Counted from the stretch's first letter, positions 17,476 to 26,833 are shown. The stretch is DNA of 64,000 nucleotides from Bacillota bacterium (GCA_023415235.1 JAEZLP010000036.1:8903-72902), one strand, 5' to 3'. Program-made: numbers and translations. The notes: a model not told the origin generated them from the letters alone.

Positions 17476-20171
17476 TAGATTTTTTTCTCCACCAGCGCAA
17501 GGCGTTCTGTAATCTTCACCAGCATATCCTCATACTTGGCCAGCTTTTCCCGTTCATCGTTGATGACCTTTTCAGGCGCTTTGCTGACAAAGCCCTCGTT
17601 GGACAGCTTCCCGGAAACCCGTTTCACTTCGCCTTCCAATCTGGTTTTTTCCTTCTGGAGGCGTTCATATTCCGCCTTGTAGTCCAGCAAATCGTCCAGC
17701 GGAATATAGATTTCCACATTGCCGATAACCGCGGACATGACTTCCTCCGGAACCATTGCTTTATCAGTGATAAATTTGATCTCAGTAATATTGGCCAGGC
17801 TCTTGATATACCGTTCTCCGCCCTTGATCTGATCCATTTCCTTTCCTGAGGACAGGATCACCGCGCTCAGCTTTTTCGACGGAGCAGCCTCTGCTTCCGC
17901 GCGGATATTCCGGATGCTCCGGATGGCTTCCATTGCCAGCTCCAGCTTTTTCACCTCTGCCTCAAAGGTCAGAGCTTCATCGTATACCGGCCAGCTCTCC
18001 TTGATTAAAAATCCTTCCGGATTCTCATCGGTTGCCGGATTTTGGGGCAGGAAGCTCCAAATCTCCTCCGTAATAAAAGGCATAAACGGATGAAGCAGCT
18101 TCAACATATCCTTTAAGGCCCGTACCAGTACGAATCGAGCAACCTTTTTATCCTCTTCGTCATCGCCGTACAGCCTGCTCTTTACCAGTTCAATATACCA
18201 GTCGCAGTATTCGTTCCAGATCAGCTCATATGCCTTCTGGGCAGCCAGAGACAGTTCAAATCGTTCCATGTTTGCCGTAGCTTCCCGGACCGCTTCATTC
18301 ACTCTGGCAAGAATCCATTTATCTTCATCCTGCAGAGCTAGGCTTCCGATCCCCTGAGCTTCGTCGGCCATAGCCCGGAATTCGCCGTTTTCATCCTGAA
18401 GGTTCATAATTACAAATCGTGAAGCATTCCAGAGCTTGTTGGCAAAGTTGCGGCTCGATTCCAGCTTGTCTGTCTTGAAGCGCATATCGTTGCCCGGGGT
18501 GATTCCCGTCGTCAGCATAAACCGCAGCGCATCGGCTCCGTACTGATCAATGATTTCCAGCGGATCAACTCCGTTGCCAAGGGATTTGCTCATCTTGCGG
18601 CCTTCGGCGTCTCTCACGAGTCCATGAACGTATACGTATTTAAACGGGACTTCTCCCATCATTTCAAGGCTGGAAAACACCATTCTGACAACCCAGAAGA
18701 AAATAATATCATATCCCGTTACCAGTACGTCGGTAGGGAAGAAATATTTCAGATCCTCCGTCTGTTCCGGCCATCCCAAGGTGGAAAACGGCCACAGGGC
18801 GGAGCTGAACCAGGTGTCAAGAACATCCTCGTCTTGCTTGAGGTTTGAACTGCCGCACTTTCCGCAGCGTTCCGGCTGCGTTGCCGAAACGATCATCTCG
18901 CCGCAGTCCTGACAATAGTAGGCGGGGATTCTGTGACCCCACCAGAGCTGCCTGGAAATGCACCAGTCTTTGATGTTTTCAAGCCAGTGCAGATAGATCT
19001 TTTCAAAACGTTCCGGCACATGGACCAGATCCTTGGTCTTGGCCGCCTCAATGGCAGGCTGCGCCAGCTCGTGCATTTTGACGAACCACTGATCGGACAG
19101 CATCGGCTCGATAACGGTATCGCAGCGGTAGCACCCTCCGATGGGTATGATTTTCTCTTCTATTTTTACCAGATAGCCCGCTTCCTCCAGATCCTTCACC
19201 CAGGCTTTTCTGCATTCAAAGCGGTCCATTCCCTCATACTTTCCAGCCAGCTTGTTCATGGTGGCGTCGGCATTGATACAGGACGGACTGTTCAAATTGT
19301 GGCGTTCTCCCACTTCAAAATCGTTGGGGTCGTGAGCCGGTGTAATCTTCACCGCTCCGGTTCCTTTTTCCGGGTCAGGATAGGAATCTGCAATGACCGG
19401 AATCTCTTTTCCGACAAGGGGGATCACGACCATCTTTCCAACGAGAGATTGATATCTTTCGTCATCGGGATGAACGGCAATCGCCACGTCTCCGAACATG
19501 GTCTCCGGTCTTGAGGTGGCGACGGTGATTCCTTCGCTGCCGTCAGCGCCGGGATATCTGAAGTAGTAATACTTGCCCGTTTTGTCCTCATGCTCCACTT
19601 CAGCGTCGGACAGGGAGGTACCGCAGCTCGGACACCAGTTGATCAGCCGGTTTCCACGGTAGATCAAACCCTTCTCATAGAGCTTGACAAAGGTTTCGAT
19701 AACCGCCTGGTTGCACCCTTCGTCCATGGTGAAGCGTTCTCTGTCCCAATCGCAGGAATTGCCCAGCTTGCGCACCTGTTCAGTAATTTTGTTTCCGTAA
19801 AGTTTCTTCCAATCCCAGGCCCGCTTCAGGAACTCTTCTCTTCCCAGTTCCTCCTTGGTAATCCCTTCTTCGGTCCTGATCTTGTCCGCTACCTTGACCT
19901 CGGTTGCGATGCTTGCGTGATCCGTTCCCGGAAGCCACAATGCGCTGTAGCCCTGCATTCTCTTCCAGCGAGTCAGGACATCCTGCAGCGTCTGATCCAA
20001 AGCATGACCCATATGGAGCTGCCCCGTGATATTCGGCGGCGGCATAACGATGGTGAAGGGAGTTTTATTGGTATCCCGCGTGGCTTTAAAGGCTCCGCCC
20101 TTTTCCCATTTCGCATAGATCCTGTCTTCAAAATCCTTTGGATTATAGGTTTTCGCTAAGTTTTTTTCCAT
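17475..20171 (-). CDS. valS: Valyl-tRNA synthetase
   Basis: An 898-residue class Ia synthetase with the HIGH-type signature HMGH (53-56), KMSKS in GRKMSKSLGNG, a CP1 editing domain and a C-terminal coiled coil (about 815-898). The zinc-like C-rich knuckles QDCGE and CGKCGSS lie mid-protein. Its start lies inside the end of larC (29-base overlap), so an essential gene is coupled to nickel-cofactor genes. Confidence 0.97.
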   Translation of the reverse strand: MEKNLAKTYNPKDFEDRIYAKWEKGGAFKATRDTNKTPFTIVMPPPNITGQLHMGHALDQTLQDVLTRWKRMQGYSALWLPGTDHASIATEVKVADKIRTEEGITKEELGREEFLKRAWDWKKLYGNKITEQVRKLGNSCDWDRERFTMDEGCNQAVIETFVKLYEKGLIYRGNRLINWCPSCGTSLSDAEVEHEDKTGKYYYFRYPGADGSEGITVATSRPETMFGDVAIAVHPDDERYQSLVGKMVVIPLVGKEIPVIADSYPDPEKGTGAVKITPAHDPNDFEVGERHNLNSPSCINADATMNKLAGKYEGMDRFECRKAWVKDLEEAGYLVKIEEKIIPIGGCYRCDTVIEPMLSDQWFVKMHELAQPAIEAAKTKDLVHVPERFEKIYLHWLENIKDWCISRQLWWGHRIPAYYCQDCGEMIVSATQPERCGKCGSSNLKQDEDVLDTWFSSALWPFSTLGWPEQTEDLKYFFPTDVLVTGYDIIFFWVVRMVFSSLEMMGEVPFKYVYVHGLVRDAEGRKMSKSLGNGVDPLEIIDQYGADALRFMLTTGITPGNDMRFKTDKLESSRNFANKLWNASRFVIMNLQDENGEFRAMADEAQGIGSLALQDEDKWILARVNEAVREATANMERFELSLAAQKAYELIWNEYCDWYIELVKSRLYGDDEEDKKVARFVLVRALKDMLKLLHPFMPFITEEIWSFLPQNPATDENPEGFLIKESWPVYDEALTFEAEVKKLELAMEAIRSIRNIRAEAEAAPSKKLSAVILSSGKEMDQIKGGERYIKSLANITEIKFITDKAMVPEEVMSAVIGNVEIYIPLDDLLDYKAEYERLQKEKTRLEGEVKRVSGKLSNEGFVSKAPEKVINDEREKLAKYEDMLVKITERLALVEKKI

Positions 20172-21438
20172 GATGACACCTCTTTACTATTTCATAAACT
20201 TCATTCAATGAAAGATTGTTTTCCTTTGCAATTCTCGCGCAGTCTTCATATTCCGGCTGGACTCTCTCCAGCCCGCGGACCGTAACAGACTTCACGCGAA
20301 CCTCTCCCAGCTCCGTCTTAACGGTTTTGAATTTTCTCTTTAGAGTGATCCGGTCCATTTCCTGGGTTCGAATCCCTATTGTGCCGGTTTCCCTGAATAT
20401 GATATTGGAAAACTCTTCCGCTTCTTCCCTTTTGCACAGGACGGAAAGCATCACAGCCGGACGGTTCTTCTTCATCTGGATCGGCGTGAAATAAGCGTCC
20501 AGAGCTCCCGCATCCATGAGCCGGGTCAGTGTATGGCCCAGCACCTCGCCTGTGGTATTATCGATGTTGGTCTCAAGCAGTGTGACCTTATCCCTGATCC
20601 TTTCACCGCTGTCGGAATCGGCGCCTGCCGCCGTTGTTCCAGCGTTCTCTGAAGCAGTTCCCAGAATCAGGCGAAGGGCATTGAGCCTTCCTGTTTCAGT
20701 CTTGCCGAAGCCGTACCCCACCTTCTCCACCAGCATGTCCGGCATCTTGCCGCAGCTCTGGGAGACCGTTTTCAGGATTCCGAATCCTGTGGGCGTTACC
20801 AACTCAGCCTGGATGTCTTCCGTCACAATTGGGATTCCGCTGCCTCCCAGCATTTTTACCACCGCCGGGACCGGCACCGGCAACCGCCCATGCCTGCAGT
20901 GGATGAAGCCCTGTCCCTCGTGAACCGGAGAGCATACTATCCTGTCTACCTGAAGCATATCGAGGCAAACCGCCGCCCCAACGATATCCACGATGGAATC
21001 AATAGCTCCCACCTCGTGGAAATGTACCTCCTCGATCTCTTTTCCGTGAACTGCGGCTTCCGCTCTGGCAATTTCCGTGAATACGGCGATGGATAACTCC
21101 TTCGCCTTTTGGCTGATTCCGCTGGAATTGATAATATGGCTGATATCCGCCAGGCTTCTCTCCTTTTCCCCATGATGGTGAACGCTGTCATGATCGTAGT
21201 CTCCATGGCCGCTATGATCGTGAACACAGCTCGTATCCCCATGAAGCGTCACCCTGACATCGGTTCCGCTGATGGAGTATCGGTTGATCTTCCTTATATC
21301 AATCTGATAGCCCTTAACGCCCAGCTTTTGTATCTCTTCCGTAACAGCAGTCGGATCGAGGCCAAGATCAATCAACGCCCCGATGCACATATCGCCGCTG
21401 ATTCCCGCAAAGCAGTCAAAGTACAGAATTCTTTCCAT
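20143..21438 (-). CDS. larC: Nickel-pincer cofactor biosynthesis protein LarC
   Basis: A 431-residue protein starting YFDCFAGISGDM, the LarC (DUF111) signature. It performs nickel insertion into the pincer nucleotide. A His-rich segment at about 93-111 (HDHSGHGDYDHDSVHHH) is likely nickel-binding. The gene is one uninterrupted frame here, whereas Lactobacillus larC needs a frameshift. Start ATG at 21436-21438, 52 bases after larB. Confidence 0.94.
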   Translation of the reverse strand: MERILYFDCFAGISGDMCIGALIDLGLDPTAVTEEIQKLGVKGYQIDIRKINRYSISGTDVRVTLHGDTSCVHDHSGHGDYDHDSVHHHGEKERSLADISHIINSSGISQKAKELSIAVFTEIARAEAAVHGKEIEEVHFHEVGAIDSIVDIVGAAVCLDMLQVDRIVCSPVHEGQGFIHCRHGRLPVPVPAVVKMLGGSGIPIVTEDIQAELVTPTGFGILKTVSQSCGKMPDMLVEKVGYGFGKTETGRLNALRLILGTASENAGTTAAGADSDSGERIRDKVTLLETNIDNTTGEVLGHTLTRLMDAGALDAYFTPIQMKKNRPAVMLSVLCKREEAEEFSNIIFRETGTIGIRTQEMDRITLKRKFKTVKTELGEVRVKSVTVRGLERVQPEYEDCARIAKENNLSLNEVYEIVKRCHHGKKLSENL

Positions 21439-21490
21439 ATATTTCTCCTATAAAGCAGTCTATTGAAGAACTGTCACTTATTATTTCATC

Positions 21491-22237
21491 CTAAAGCTGA
21501 TTGATTCTGGAGGCTAAATGCCCCGCTCCGAATCCGTTGTCGATATTCATTACCGCAACGCCGGCGGCACAGCTGTTCAGCATGGTCAGCAGCGCCGATA
21601 TGCCGCCGAAGCTGGCTCCGTAGCCCACACTGGTTGGGACTGCGATTACCGGCTTGTCTACCAGACCGCCGATCACACTGGCCAGCGCTCCTTCCATTCC
21701 GGCGATCACGATCACAACATTGGCGGCTCTGATTCGGTCCAGTCTGGCAAATAAACGATGGATTCCAGCCACCCCGACGTCGTAGATCCGGTCTACCCGG
21801 TTTCCCATGGTTTCCGCAGTGATCGCCGCTTCCTCAGCCACAGGAATATCCGAGGTTCCGGCCGTGACGACGGCGATGATCTTTTCCGAAAGGACCTCTT
21901 CCTTTTTCTTCACGACAAAAGCTCTTGCGTCTGGATAGTAAACCGTCTCCGGCACTGTTGCCCTTACCTTTTCAAAAACCTCCGCGGAAGCTCTGGTGCC
22001 GAGAATATTTGAGTTCTTTTCCTTCATCTTTTCCACGATGGCGGCTACCTGTTCCGGTGTTTTTCCTTCACAAAAAATAGTTTCAGGATAACCGGTCCTG
22101 ATATTCCGATGCTGGTCTATATTTGCAAAGCCGATATCCTGGAAAGGAAGCTCCTTCAATTTCCCCAGGGCTTCCGAAGGATTCATTTTTCCCTCGGCCA
22201 CCTGATTCAGGACGTTCTGTAAATAGGACTGATCCAT
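21491..22237 (-). CDS. larB: Nickel-pincer cofactor biosynthesis protein LarB
   Basis: A 248-residue protein with a C-terminal PurE/AIR-carboxylase-like domain: VTAGTSDIPVAEEA and VGYGASFGGISALLTMLNSCA. LarB carboxylates and hydrolyses nicotinic acid adenine dinucleotide, the first step of the nickel-pincer cofactor. It lies between nikO and larC on the same strand. Confidence 0.94.
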   Translation of the reverse strand: MDQSYLQNVLNQVAEGKMNPSEALGKLKELPFQDIGFANIDQHRNIRTGYPETIFCEGKTPEQVAAIVEKMKEKNSNILGTRASAEVFEKVRATVPETVYYPDARAFVVKKKEEVLSEKIIAVVTAGTSDIPVAEEAAITAETMGNRVDRIYDVGVAGIHRLFARLDRIRAANVVIVIAGMEGALASVIGGLVDKPVIAVPTSVGYGASFGGISALLTMLNSCAAGVAVMNIDNGFGAGHLASRINQL

Positions 22238-22292
22238 GATACTACCCCGTTTTCTTCGTATTAGAAAATTTTATAATAGAATACGTGAAATG

Positions 22293-23024
22293 TCAAAATA
22301 TATCTCTATTTTGCAGGCTCAGAGGAACCTCAAGATCCGACCGGTCCATCAGCTCCTGATTGCGGAAAAGCTCCATAGGCTCTCCGTCGGCAAAAACCTG
22401 TCCTCTGCTCAGAATGATCACTCTGTCGCAAAGATCCAGAACAAGATCAAGATCATGGGTTGCAATGAGTTTCGTATGATTCAGTTCCTTCATGGCATTG
22501 ATAAAATTTCGCCTGCTTTTCGGGTCCAGATAGGAGCTGGGTTCGTCAAAGAGGAGCACATCTGGATTCATGGCCAAAACCGCTGCAATGGCCACATTCC
22601 TTTTTTCACCTCCGGATAGCTTTTGCGGCGCCCGACTGATTAAATGGTCGATTTTCATCGTCGAAATCGCCTTCTCCGTCATTTTTTTTACTTCATCCTC
22701 TGGATATCCGAAGTTTCTTGGCCCGAATGCAACATCGTCATAAACCCTGGACATAAAAAGCTGGTGATCCGGGTCCTGAAAGACAAAGCCCACCTTTTTT
22801 CGGACGTCTTCCAACCGTTCCCTTCTTACGGGAATTCCCGCAATCACAATTTCGCCTTCCTTGATCGGGTGGATTCCCACCAGCAGAGAAAGCAGCGTCG
22901 ATTTTCCCGCTCCGTTCCCGCCTACCACAGCCACGGTGCTGCCCTCTGCGACGTTGATGTTCACATTCGTCAGTGCATGGTTTCCATCCGGGTATGTAAA
23001 GTTCAAGTTTCTGATTTGAATCAC
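22293..23024 (-). CDS. nikO: Nickel/cobalt ECF transporter ATPase (NikO/CbiO)
   Basis: A 243-residue ABC ATPase with Walker A GGNGAGKS (35-42), signature LSGGEKRN and Walker B LLFDEPSSYLD. I start at the GTG at 23022-23024 because AGGAGGAG stands directly before it; a longer frame to 23054 lacks a site. It energises the nikMN-nikQ module. Confidence 0.92.
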   Translation of the reverse strand: MIQIRNLNFTYPDGNHALTNVNINVAEGSTVAVVGGNGAGKSTLLSLLVGIHPIKEGEIVIAGIPVRRERLEDVRKKVGFVFQDPDHQLFMSRVYDDVAFGPRNFGYPEDEVKKMTEKAISTMKIDHLISRAPQKLSGGEKRNVAIAAVLAMNPDVLLFDEPSSYLDPKSRRNFINAMKELNHTKLIATHDLDLVLDLCDRVIILSRGQVFADGEPMELFRNQELMDRSDLEVPLSLQNRDIF

Positions 23025-23065
23025 TTTGCTCCTCCTGTATTTGAATCCTTCCAATATTAATTATT

Positions 23066-23866
23066 CTAACCAAACAGGCTTCCGATCATGACACTGACAT
23101 TAACCCATCTCATCAGAAGAAATACCGTGCATAATGCCAGCAGATACACGACATCGGAGAAGCCCATGGGATTCGACGCCGCAAAATGATAGTCTCCGTT
23201 AAAGCCTCTCAGTTTCATAGCCGTATAAACCCTTTCCGCCCGATCGAAGCTCCGAAGCAGAAGCTGACCCATAAAGGTGCCCGCATGTTCCATCCGGATC
23301 CCCTTCTGCCTCCCAGACCGAAGATGATAAGCGGTCATCATGCTTCCCGCCTCAATCAATAGAAGGCCAAGATACCGGAATGTCAGCATGAGCTGAAGGA
23401 TGAAAATCTTGGGAACCCGGATTCTTAACAATTGATAGGCAAGGCGATCCATCGCCGTCGTTGCGATGAGTACCAGCACTGCCATGACCGTAAGGGCGGT
23501 TTTAAGCAGGATGGAAGCGAAAGACAGAAAACCGTATGATACCGGCGCCCCCAACAGAAGAAAGGCGGTTTCCCTGTCCAGAAACGGATTGGACAAGCCC
23601 GCAAAAAAAGCAAAGGGCAGCGCAATCAGCAATCTGGAAAGCACCGGCCTATACGGGATCTCACCCAGAGACATCAGCAGGATGGGATAGAAAAAAAATG
23701 GAATCAGACCGCTGACGTCATACTTGTGAAAGGAGATTACAACCATCAGATAAACGATGGTTGTAATCATCTTCGCCATGGGATGAATGCGGTGAATAAT
23801 CGTGTCCTTCTCTGCCAAATTCTCAAGTGACTGTATTTTGTTCAGCGATTCGCTTAGCTTTGACAT
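23066..23866 (-). CDS. nikQ: Nickel/cobalt ECF transporter membrane protein (NikQ/CbiQ)
   Basis: A 266-residue CbiQ-type T component with about five membrane segments and the coupling motif LLLRSFDRAERVYTAMKLRGF. I place the start at the ATG at 23864-23866, which overlaps the nikMN stop by 13 bases; the frame is open to 23920. It links the substrate-binding NikMN to the NikO ATPase. Confidence 0.9.
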   Translation of the reverse strand: MSKLSESLNKIQSLENLAEKDTIIHRIHPMAKMITTIVYLMVVISFHKYDVSGLIPFFFYPILLMSLGEIPYRPVLSRLLIALPFAFFAGLSNPFLDRETAFLLLGAPVSYGFLSFASILLKTALTVMAVLVLIATTAMDRLAYQLLRIRVPKIFILQLMLTFRYLGLLLIEAGSMMTAYHLRSGRQKGIRMEHAGTFMGQLLLRSFDRAERVYTAMKLRGFNGDYHFAASNPMGFSDVVYLLALCTVFLLMRWVNVSVMIGSLFG

Positions 23867-24873
23867 TGATTCGGTTTCACTTTCTTTTTCCAGCGATTGA
23901 TCAGATAGCCCGCAAGACACGCCAGGCCAAGGGTGATTCCTCCTCCCACAATGCCTGAAACCGAAGTTCCGGCAGCCGTGTCAGATTCCGTACCGTTTTT
24001 AAAGCCGTAATCAGGCAGGAATGAGGTGATTCCCTGTATTTTCTCCGCAAACCGGTATGCCTGACCCTCTGCCTCCAGTTCCGCAGTACCGGCAACTCCT
24101 TCCATGGACCATTCCAGACCGTCCGGAGAAGCGGATGCAAAGAGGGACAGTGCTCCGCCAATCAACAGTGCGATGATCAAAAGGGTCGTGATTAATTTCT
24201 TTCTTTCCATTCTTTTTTTGAAATCCGCTTCGTCTGCCCCTTCAAGCAGGGATGGATTGCATTGATAGACAAAGGACAGCACCGCTGCGGTAGCAATTCC
24301 CTCCACCAGACCAATGGCCAGATGGATCGGCTGCATCAGCGCGGTAAAGGAAGCGAACGGCAGCTCCGTTACCCCGGAAATCCATGTCTGTAGCACCACG
24401 GAAAAAGCGCCCAGCTGCAATCCGGCAACCACCGCCAGGATGGCTCCAAGGGTAATCCTTTTCGGATCAAAGGATTTTTTGATAATTTGCCGATAGATCA
24501 TCGGATATGCGATGAAGCAGGCATAGAACCCCATATTGAAAATATTGCAGCCCAGGGCGAGAAGCCCCCCGTCTGCGAAGAACAGCGCTTGTATCAGGAT
24601 TACCGCCGACAATACTAAAAAAGCGGCGTAGGGGCCAAGTAAGGCCGCAAGAAGGATGCCGCCTCCAATGTGTCCGCTTGAGCCGGTAGCCGGTATGGTG
24701 AAGTTGATCATCTGCCCCGCAAAGACAAAGGCTCCCATAACCCCCATAAGCGGAACCTTCTTATCATCCAATTCTTCTTTCACTTTTCTGACCGAATAGC
24801 CGATGGCACCGGCGCTGGCGGCCATCATGACTCCACCCACCGCGGGTGTGATCAATGCGTCTGCCATATGCAT
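23854..24873 (-). CDS. nikMN: Nickel/cobalt ECF substrate-binding fusion NikM-NikN (CbiM plus PDGLE domain)
   Basis: A 339-residue fusion. Residues 1-210 are CbiM/NikM-like with the N-terminal metal-coordinating MHMADALI and several membrane helices. Residues 225-339 are the CbiN/NikN-like part, with a membrane segment, the PDGLEWS motif and a last helix. With larB, larC and larE in the same operon, nickel is the likely substrate. Start ATG at 24871-24873 behind AGGGAG. Confidence 0.92.
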   Translation of the reverse strand: MHMADALITPAVGGVMMAASAGAIGYSVRKVKEELDDKKVPLMGVMGAFVFAGQMINFTIPATGSSGHIGGGILLAALLGPYAAFLVLSAVILIQALFFADGGLLALGCNIFNMGFYACFIAYPMIYRQIIKKSFDPKRITLGAILAVVAGLQLGAFSVVLQTWISGVTELPFASFTALMQPIHLAIGLVEGIATAAVLSFVYQCNPSLLEGADEADFKKRMERKKLITTLLIIALLIGGALSLFASASPDGLEWSMEGVAGTAELEAEGQAYRFAEKIQGITSFLPDYGFKNGTESDTAAGTSVSGIVGGGITLGLACLAGYLINRWKKKVKPNQCQS

Positions 24874-24893
24874 GGTTCTACTCCCTTTCTATC

Positions 24894-25021
24894 TGACACA
24901 AAAAATACCATGAAGCTGAATCGTTCTGACTCATCAACACCTTCATGGTACTGTATCGCTTGAGCTTTTCTATGTTACGGCATTTTCAAATACCGGGAGC
25001 GTCTTCCTGACACTTTCTTTC
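24894..25021 (-). ncRNA. Structured leader of the nik-lar operon, candidate metal or cofactor riboswitch
   Basis: A leader of about 148 nt from the predicted start. From 5' to 3' it can form GTGTC-AGGAA-GACGC (24999-25013), CGGTATT-TGAA-AATGCCG (24978-24995) and the terminator hairpin at 24906-24950. I do not recognise the conserved cores of cobalamin or NiCo riboswitches. The arrangement before a nickel operon suggests ligand-controlled attenuation. Confidence 0.45.
24901..24950 (-). terminator. Attenuator hairpin in the nik-lar leader
   Basis: On the minus strand TACCATGAAG (24941-24950 arm) pairs with CTTCATGGTA (24906-24915 arm), followed by six Ts. It lies between the promoter and the nikMN start, so read-through must be controlled. 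Confidence 0.8.
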
Positions 25022-25027
25022 ATTGGT

Positions 25028-25056
25028 ATTATATCCGAGGGACCAAAATATGTCAA
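25028..25056 (-). promoter_or_regulatory. Sigma-A promoter of the nik-lar-valS-folC-coaBC operon
   Basis: Perfect TTGACA (25051-25056) and TATAAT (25028-25033) with a 17-bp spacer on the minus strand. Confidence 0.85.
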
Positions 25057-25097
25057 TGTCATAGTCCTGAAAACGTGCTTATTTCATCTTATTGACC

Positions 25098-25739
25098 TTA
25101 TTTCACGCTGCCTTTTAAAAAGCTTCTGCGATGCAGGTCGCACAGGCCGTGGTCAAAGATTCCCTCGTAGTGGGCTTTCGTTCCGTACCCTTTATTCTGG
25201 TCAAAGCAGTAATGGGGATATTTCCGGTGGTATTCCTCCATCATCCGGTCCCTTGTTACCTTTGCCACGATAGAGGCGGCCGCTATGGAAACGCTTAGGC
25301 TGTCTCCTTTGATGATGCCCCGCTGGGGGATTGGCACGTCCTTCAGAGTGAGCGCGTCGATCAATATGTATTCAGGCTTCGTTTCCAACCTGTCAATTGC
25401 TTGTTTCATCGCAAGCTTGGTGGCTTCCAGGATATTGATCTCATCGATGATGGTATTATCGATGACGCCGATCCCATAGCAGACTGCATTCTTTATAATC
25501 AGTTCATACAGCTCTTCCCGTTTCTTTTCGGATAGCTTCTTGGAATCATCGACTCCCAGTACTACGAAGTCGCCGGGTAAAATCACAGCTGCGGCTACAA
25601 CCGGTCCCGCCAGCGGTCCCCGTCCCACCTCATCGATTCCTGCAATCAGGCGAATTCCCTCTGAGTATAATTCTTCCTCGATCCGCCTCATCTCTGCGAG
25701 TCTCTCCCTCGCTCTCTGCTCCCGCTCTTCCTTAGTCAT
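25098..25739 (-). CDS. rnhB: Ribonuclease HII
   Basis: A 213-residue RNase HII with AGIDEVGRGPLAGPVV (catalytic Asp and Glu), VDDSKKLSE, and SIAAASIVAKVTRDR. It removes ribonucleotides and RNA primers from DNA. The neighbouring rbgA and rplS are its standard partners in Firmicutes. Confidence 0.95.
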   Translation of the reverse strand: MTKEEREQRARERLAEMRRIEEELYSEGIRLIAGIDEVGRGPLAGPVVAAAVILPGDFVVLGVDDSKKLSEKKREELYELIIKNAVCYGIGVIDNTIIDEINILEATKLAMKQAIDRLETKPEYILIDALTLKDVPIPQRGIIKGDSLSVSIAAASIVAKVTRDRMMEEYHRKYPHYCFDQNKGYGTKAHYEGIFDHGLCDLHRRSFLKGSVK

Positions 25740-25802
25740 TCTTTTCCTCCATTGCTGAATTAAGCGCGCCCTTGTGTTCTCACAGGAAACCGTCCGAGCT
25801 GC

Positions 25803-26636
25803 CTATATTTTTTCCAACGTAATTTTTCCGATGGTTCCGGCGCGGAATTCATCCAGCACCGTCCTGCCTGTCCGCTCATAGTCGATCCGTCTGCCCGATT
25901 GGATAAAGCCTCGCTTTTCCGCAATCCGCTCCATGGTTTCCAGCGCTGTTTCCCCCAGCTCATCCAGCTTGTACCGTTCCTTCAAAAGCTCCGAGTATTC
26001 GGTTTGCAGAATCTTAATCAGTTCAAAAGCCAGATCAGCAACGTCCAGGATCTCATCCCGGATCGATCCGCAGAAGGCCAGGTTGAGCCCTGCCTTTGGA
26101 TCTTCAAATTTCGGCCACAGGATGCCCGGCGTATCCAACAGCTGCATATCATTCTCCAGGTTGAGCCATTGCTTTCCCCTTGTCACACCCGGCTTATTGC
26201 CGGTTTTTGCGCTCTTTTTCCCTGTCAGCCGGTTAATCAGAGAGGATTTTCCCACATTGGGAACTCCTACGATCATCATGCGCAGAGGCTTCCTTCTGAT
26301 CTTCCCTTGATTCTTCTCCTCCTGAATGGAAGCAAGGAGTTTTAGAAGCTGGGGCACGCCGAAGCCGGACATGCAGTTCATGGGAACCACGTCATAGCCC
26401 TGTTTTTTAAAGGACTCCACCCAGGCTTCGTTTGCCCGTCCGTCGGAAAGATCACTTTTATTCAGAATAATGATTCTTCGCTTGCTTTTTGTCAGCTCGT
26501 CGATGATCGGGTTTCTGCTGGATACGGGAATACGCGCGTCAACCACCTCAATGACGATGTCAACCATCTTGAGGTTTTCCTGTATCAGCTCCCTGGTCTT
26601 TTTCATATGACCCGGATACCAGTTGATGTGCTCCAT
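25803..26636 (-). CDS. rbgA: Ribosome biogenesis GTPase RbgA (YlqF)
   Basis: A 277-residue circularly permuted GTPase starting MEHINWYPGHMKKTRE, diagnostic of YlqF/RbgA. G4 (NKSDL) precedes G1 (GVPNVGKSS) and G3 (DTPGI). It acts in late 50S subunit assembly. I chose the ATG at 26634-26636 behind AGGAG over a longer open frame. It is separated from rplS by a terminator and a long palindrome. Confidence 0.95.
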   Translation of the reverse strand: MEHINWYPGHMKKTRELIQENLKMVDIVIEVVDARIPVSSRNPIIDELTKSKRRIIILNKSDLSDGRANEAWVESFKKQGYDVVPMNCMSGFGVPQLLKLLASIQEEKNQGKIRRKPLRMMIVGVPNVGKSSLINRLTGKKSAKTGNKPGVTRGKQWLNLENDMQLLDTPGILWPKFEDPKAGLNLAFCGSIRDEILDVADLAFELIKILQTEYSELLKERYKLDELGETALETMERIAEKRGFIQSGRRIDYERTGRTVLDEFRAGTIGKITLEKI

Positions 26637-26690
26637 TTCCGCTCCTTTCTCTTCAGCGCCGGTTGGGTTTCTATTATTATTTATGAATGG

Positions 26691-26779
26691 TCTGTGCGTT
26701 CTCAATAAAACCGTGAAACCTATTACCGTTTTTTGTGCGAAGCATTATAAAAACGGCGGTTTTTATAAGAACGCACAGA
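26691..26779. repeat. Long imperfect palindrome between rplS and rbgA (MITE- or REP-like)
   Basis: Outer arms TCTGTGCGTTCT (26691-26702) and AGAACGCACAGA (26768-26779) are perfect 12-bp inverted repeats. Inside them AATAAAACCG faces CGGTTTTTAT, and ACCGTTTTT faces AAAAACGG. The whole 89 bp folds into one long hairpin. No ORF is inside. Confidence 0.6.
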
Positions 26780-26791
26780 ACGACAATCCTA

Positions 26792-26820
26792 ATAAAAAGG
26801 GAACCAATCCGGCTCCCTTT
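26792..26820 (-). terminator. Terminator of rplS
   Basis: AAAGGGAGCC and GGTTCCCTTT form the stem on the minus strand, followed by Ts. Confidence 0.75.
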
Positions 26821-26833
26821 CAATGTTTCATAT

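Noticed and set aside
15273..24873. Long plus-strand ORFs opposite valS, larC and folC
   Set aside because: They mirror the codon pattern of strongly supported minus-strand genes and have no family features or ribosome binding sites.
24900..24960. TTGATGAGTC stretch in the nik leader as a hammerhead ribozyme core
   Set aside because: The CUGAUGAG box has a mismatch, the GAAA box reads GAAC, and no stem III with cleavage triplet can be drawn. It is the loop of the terminator.
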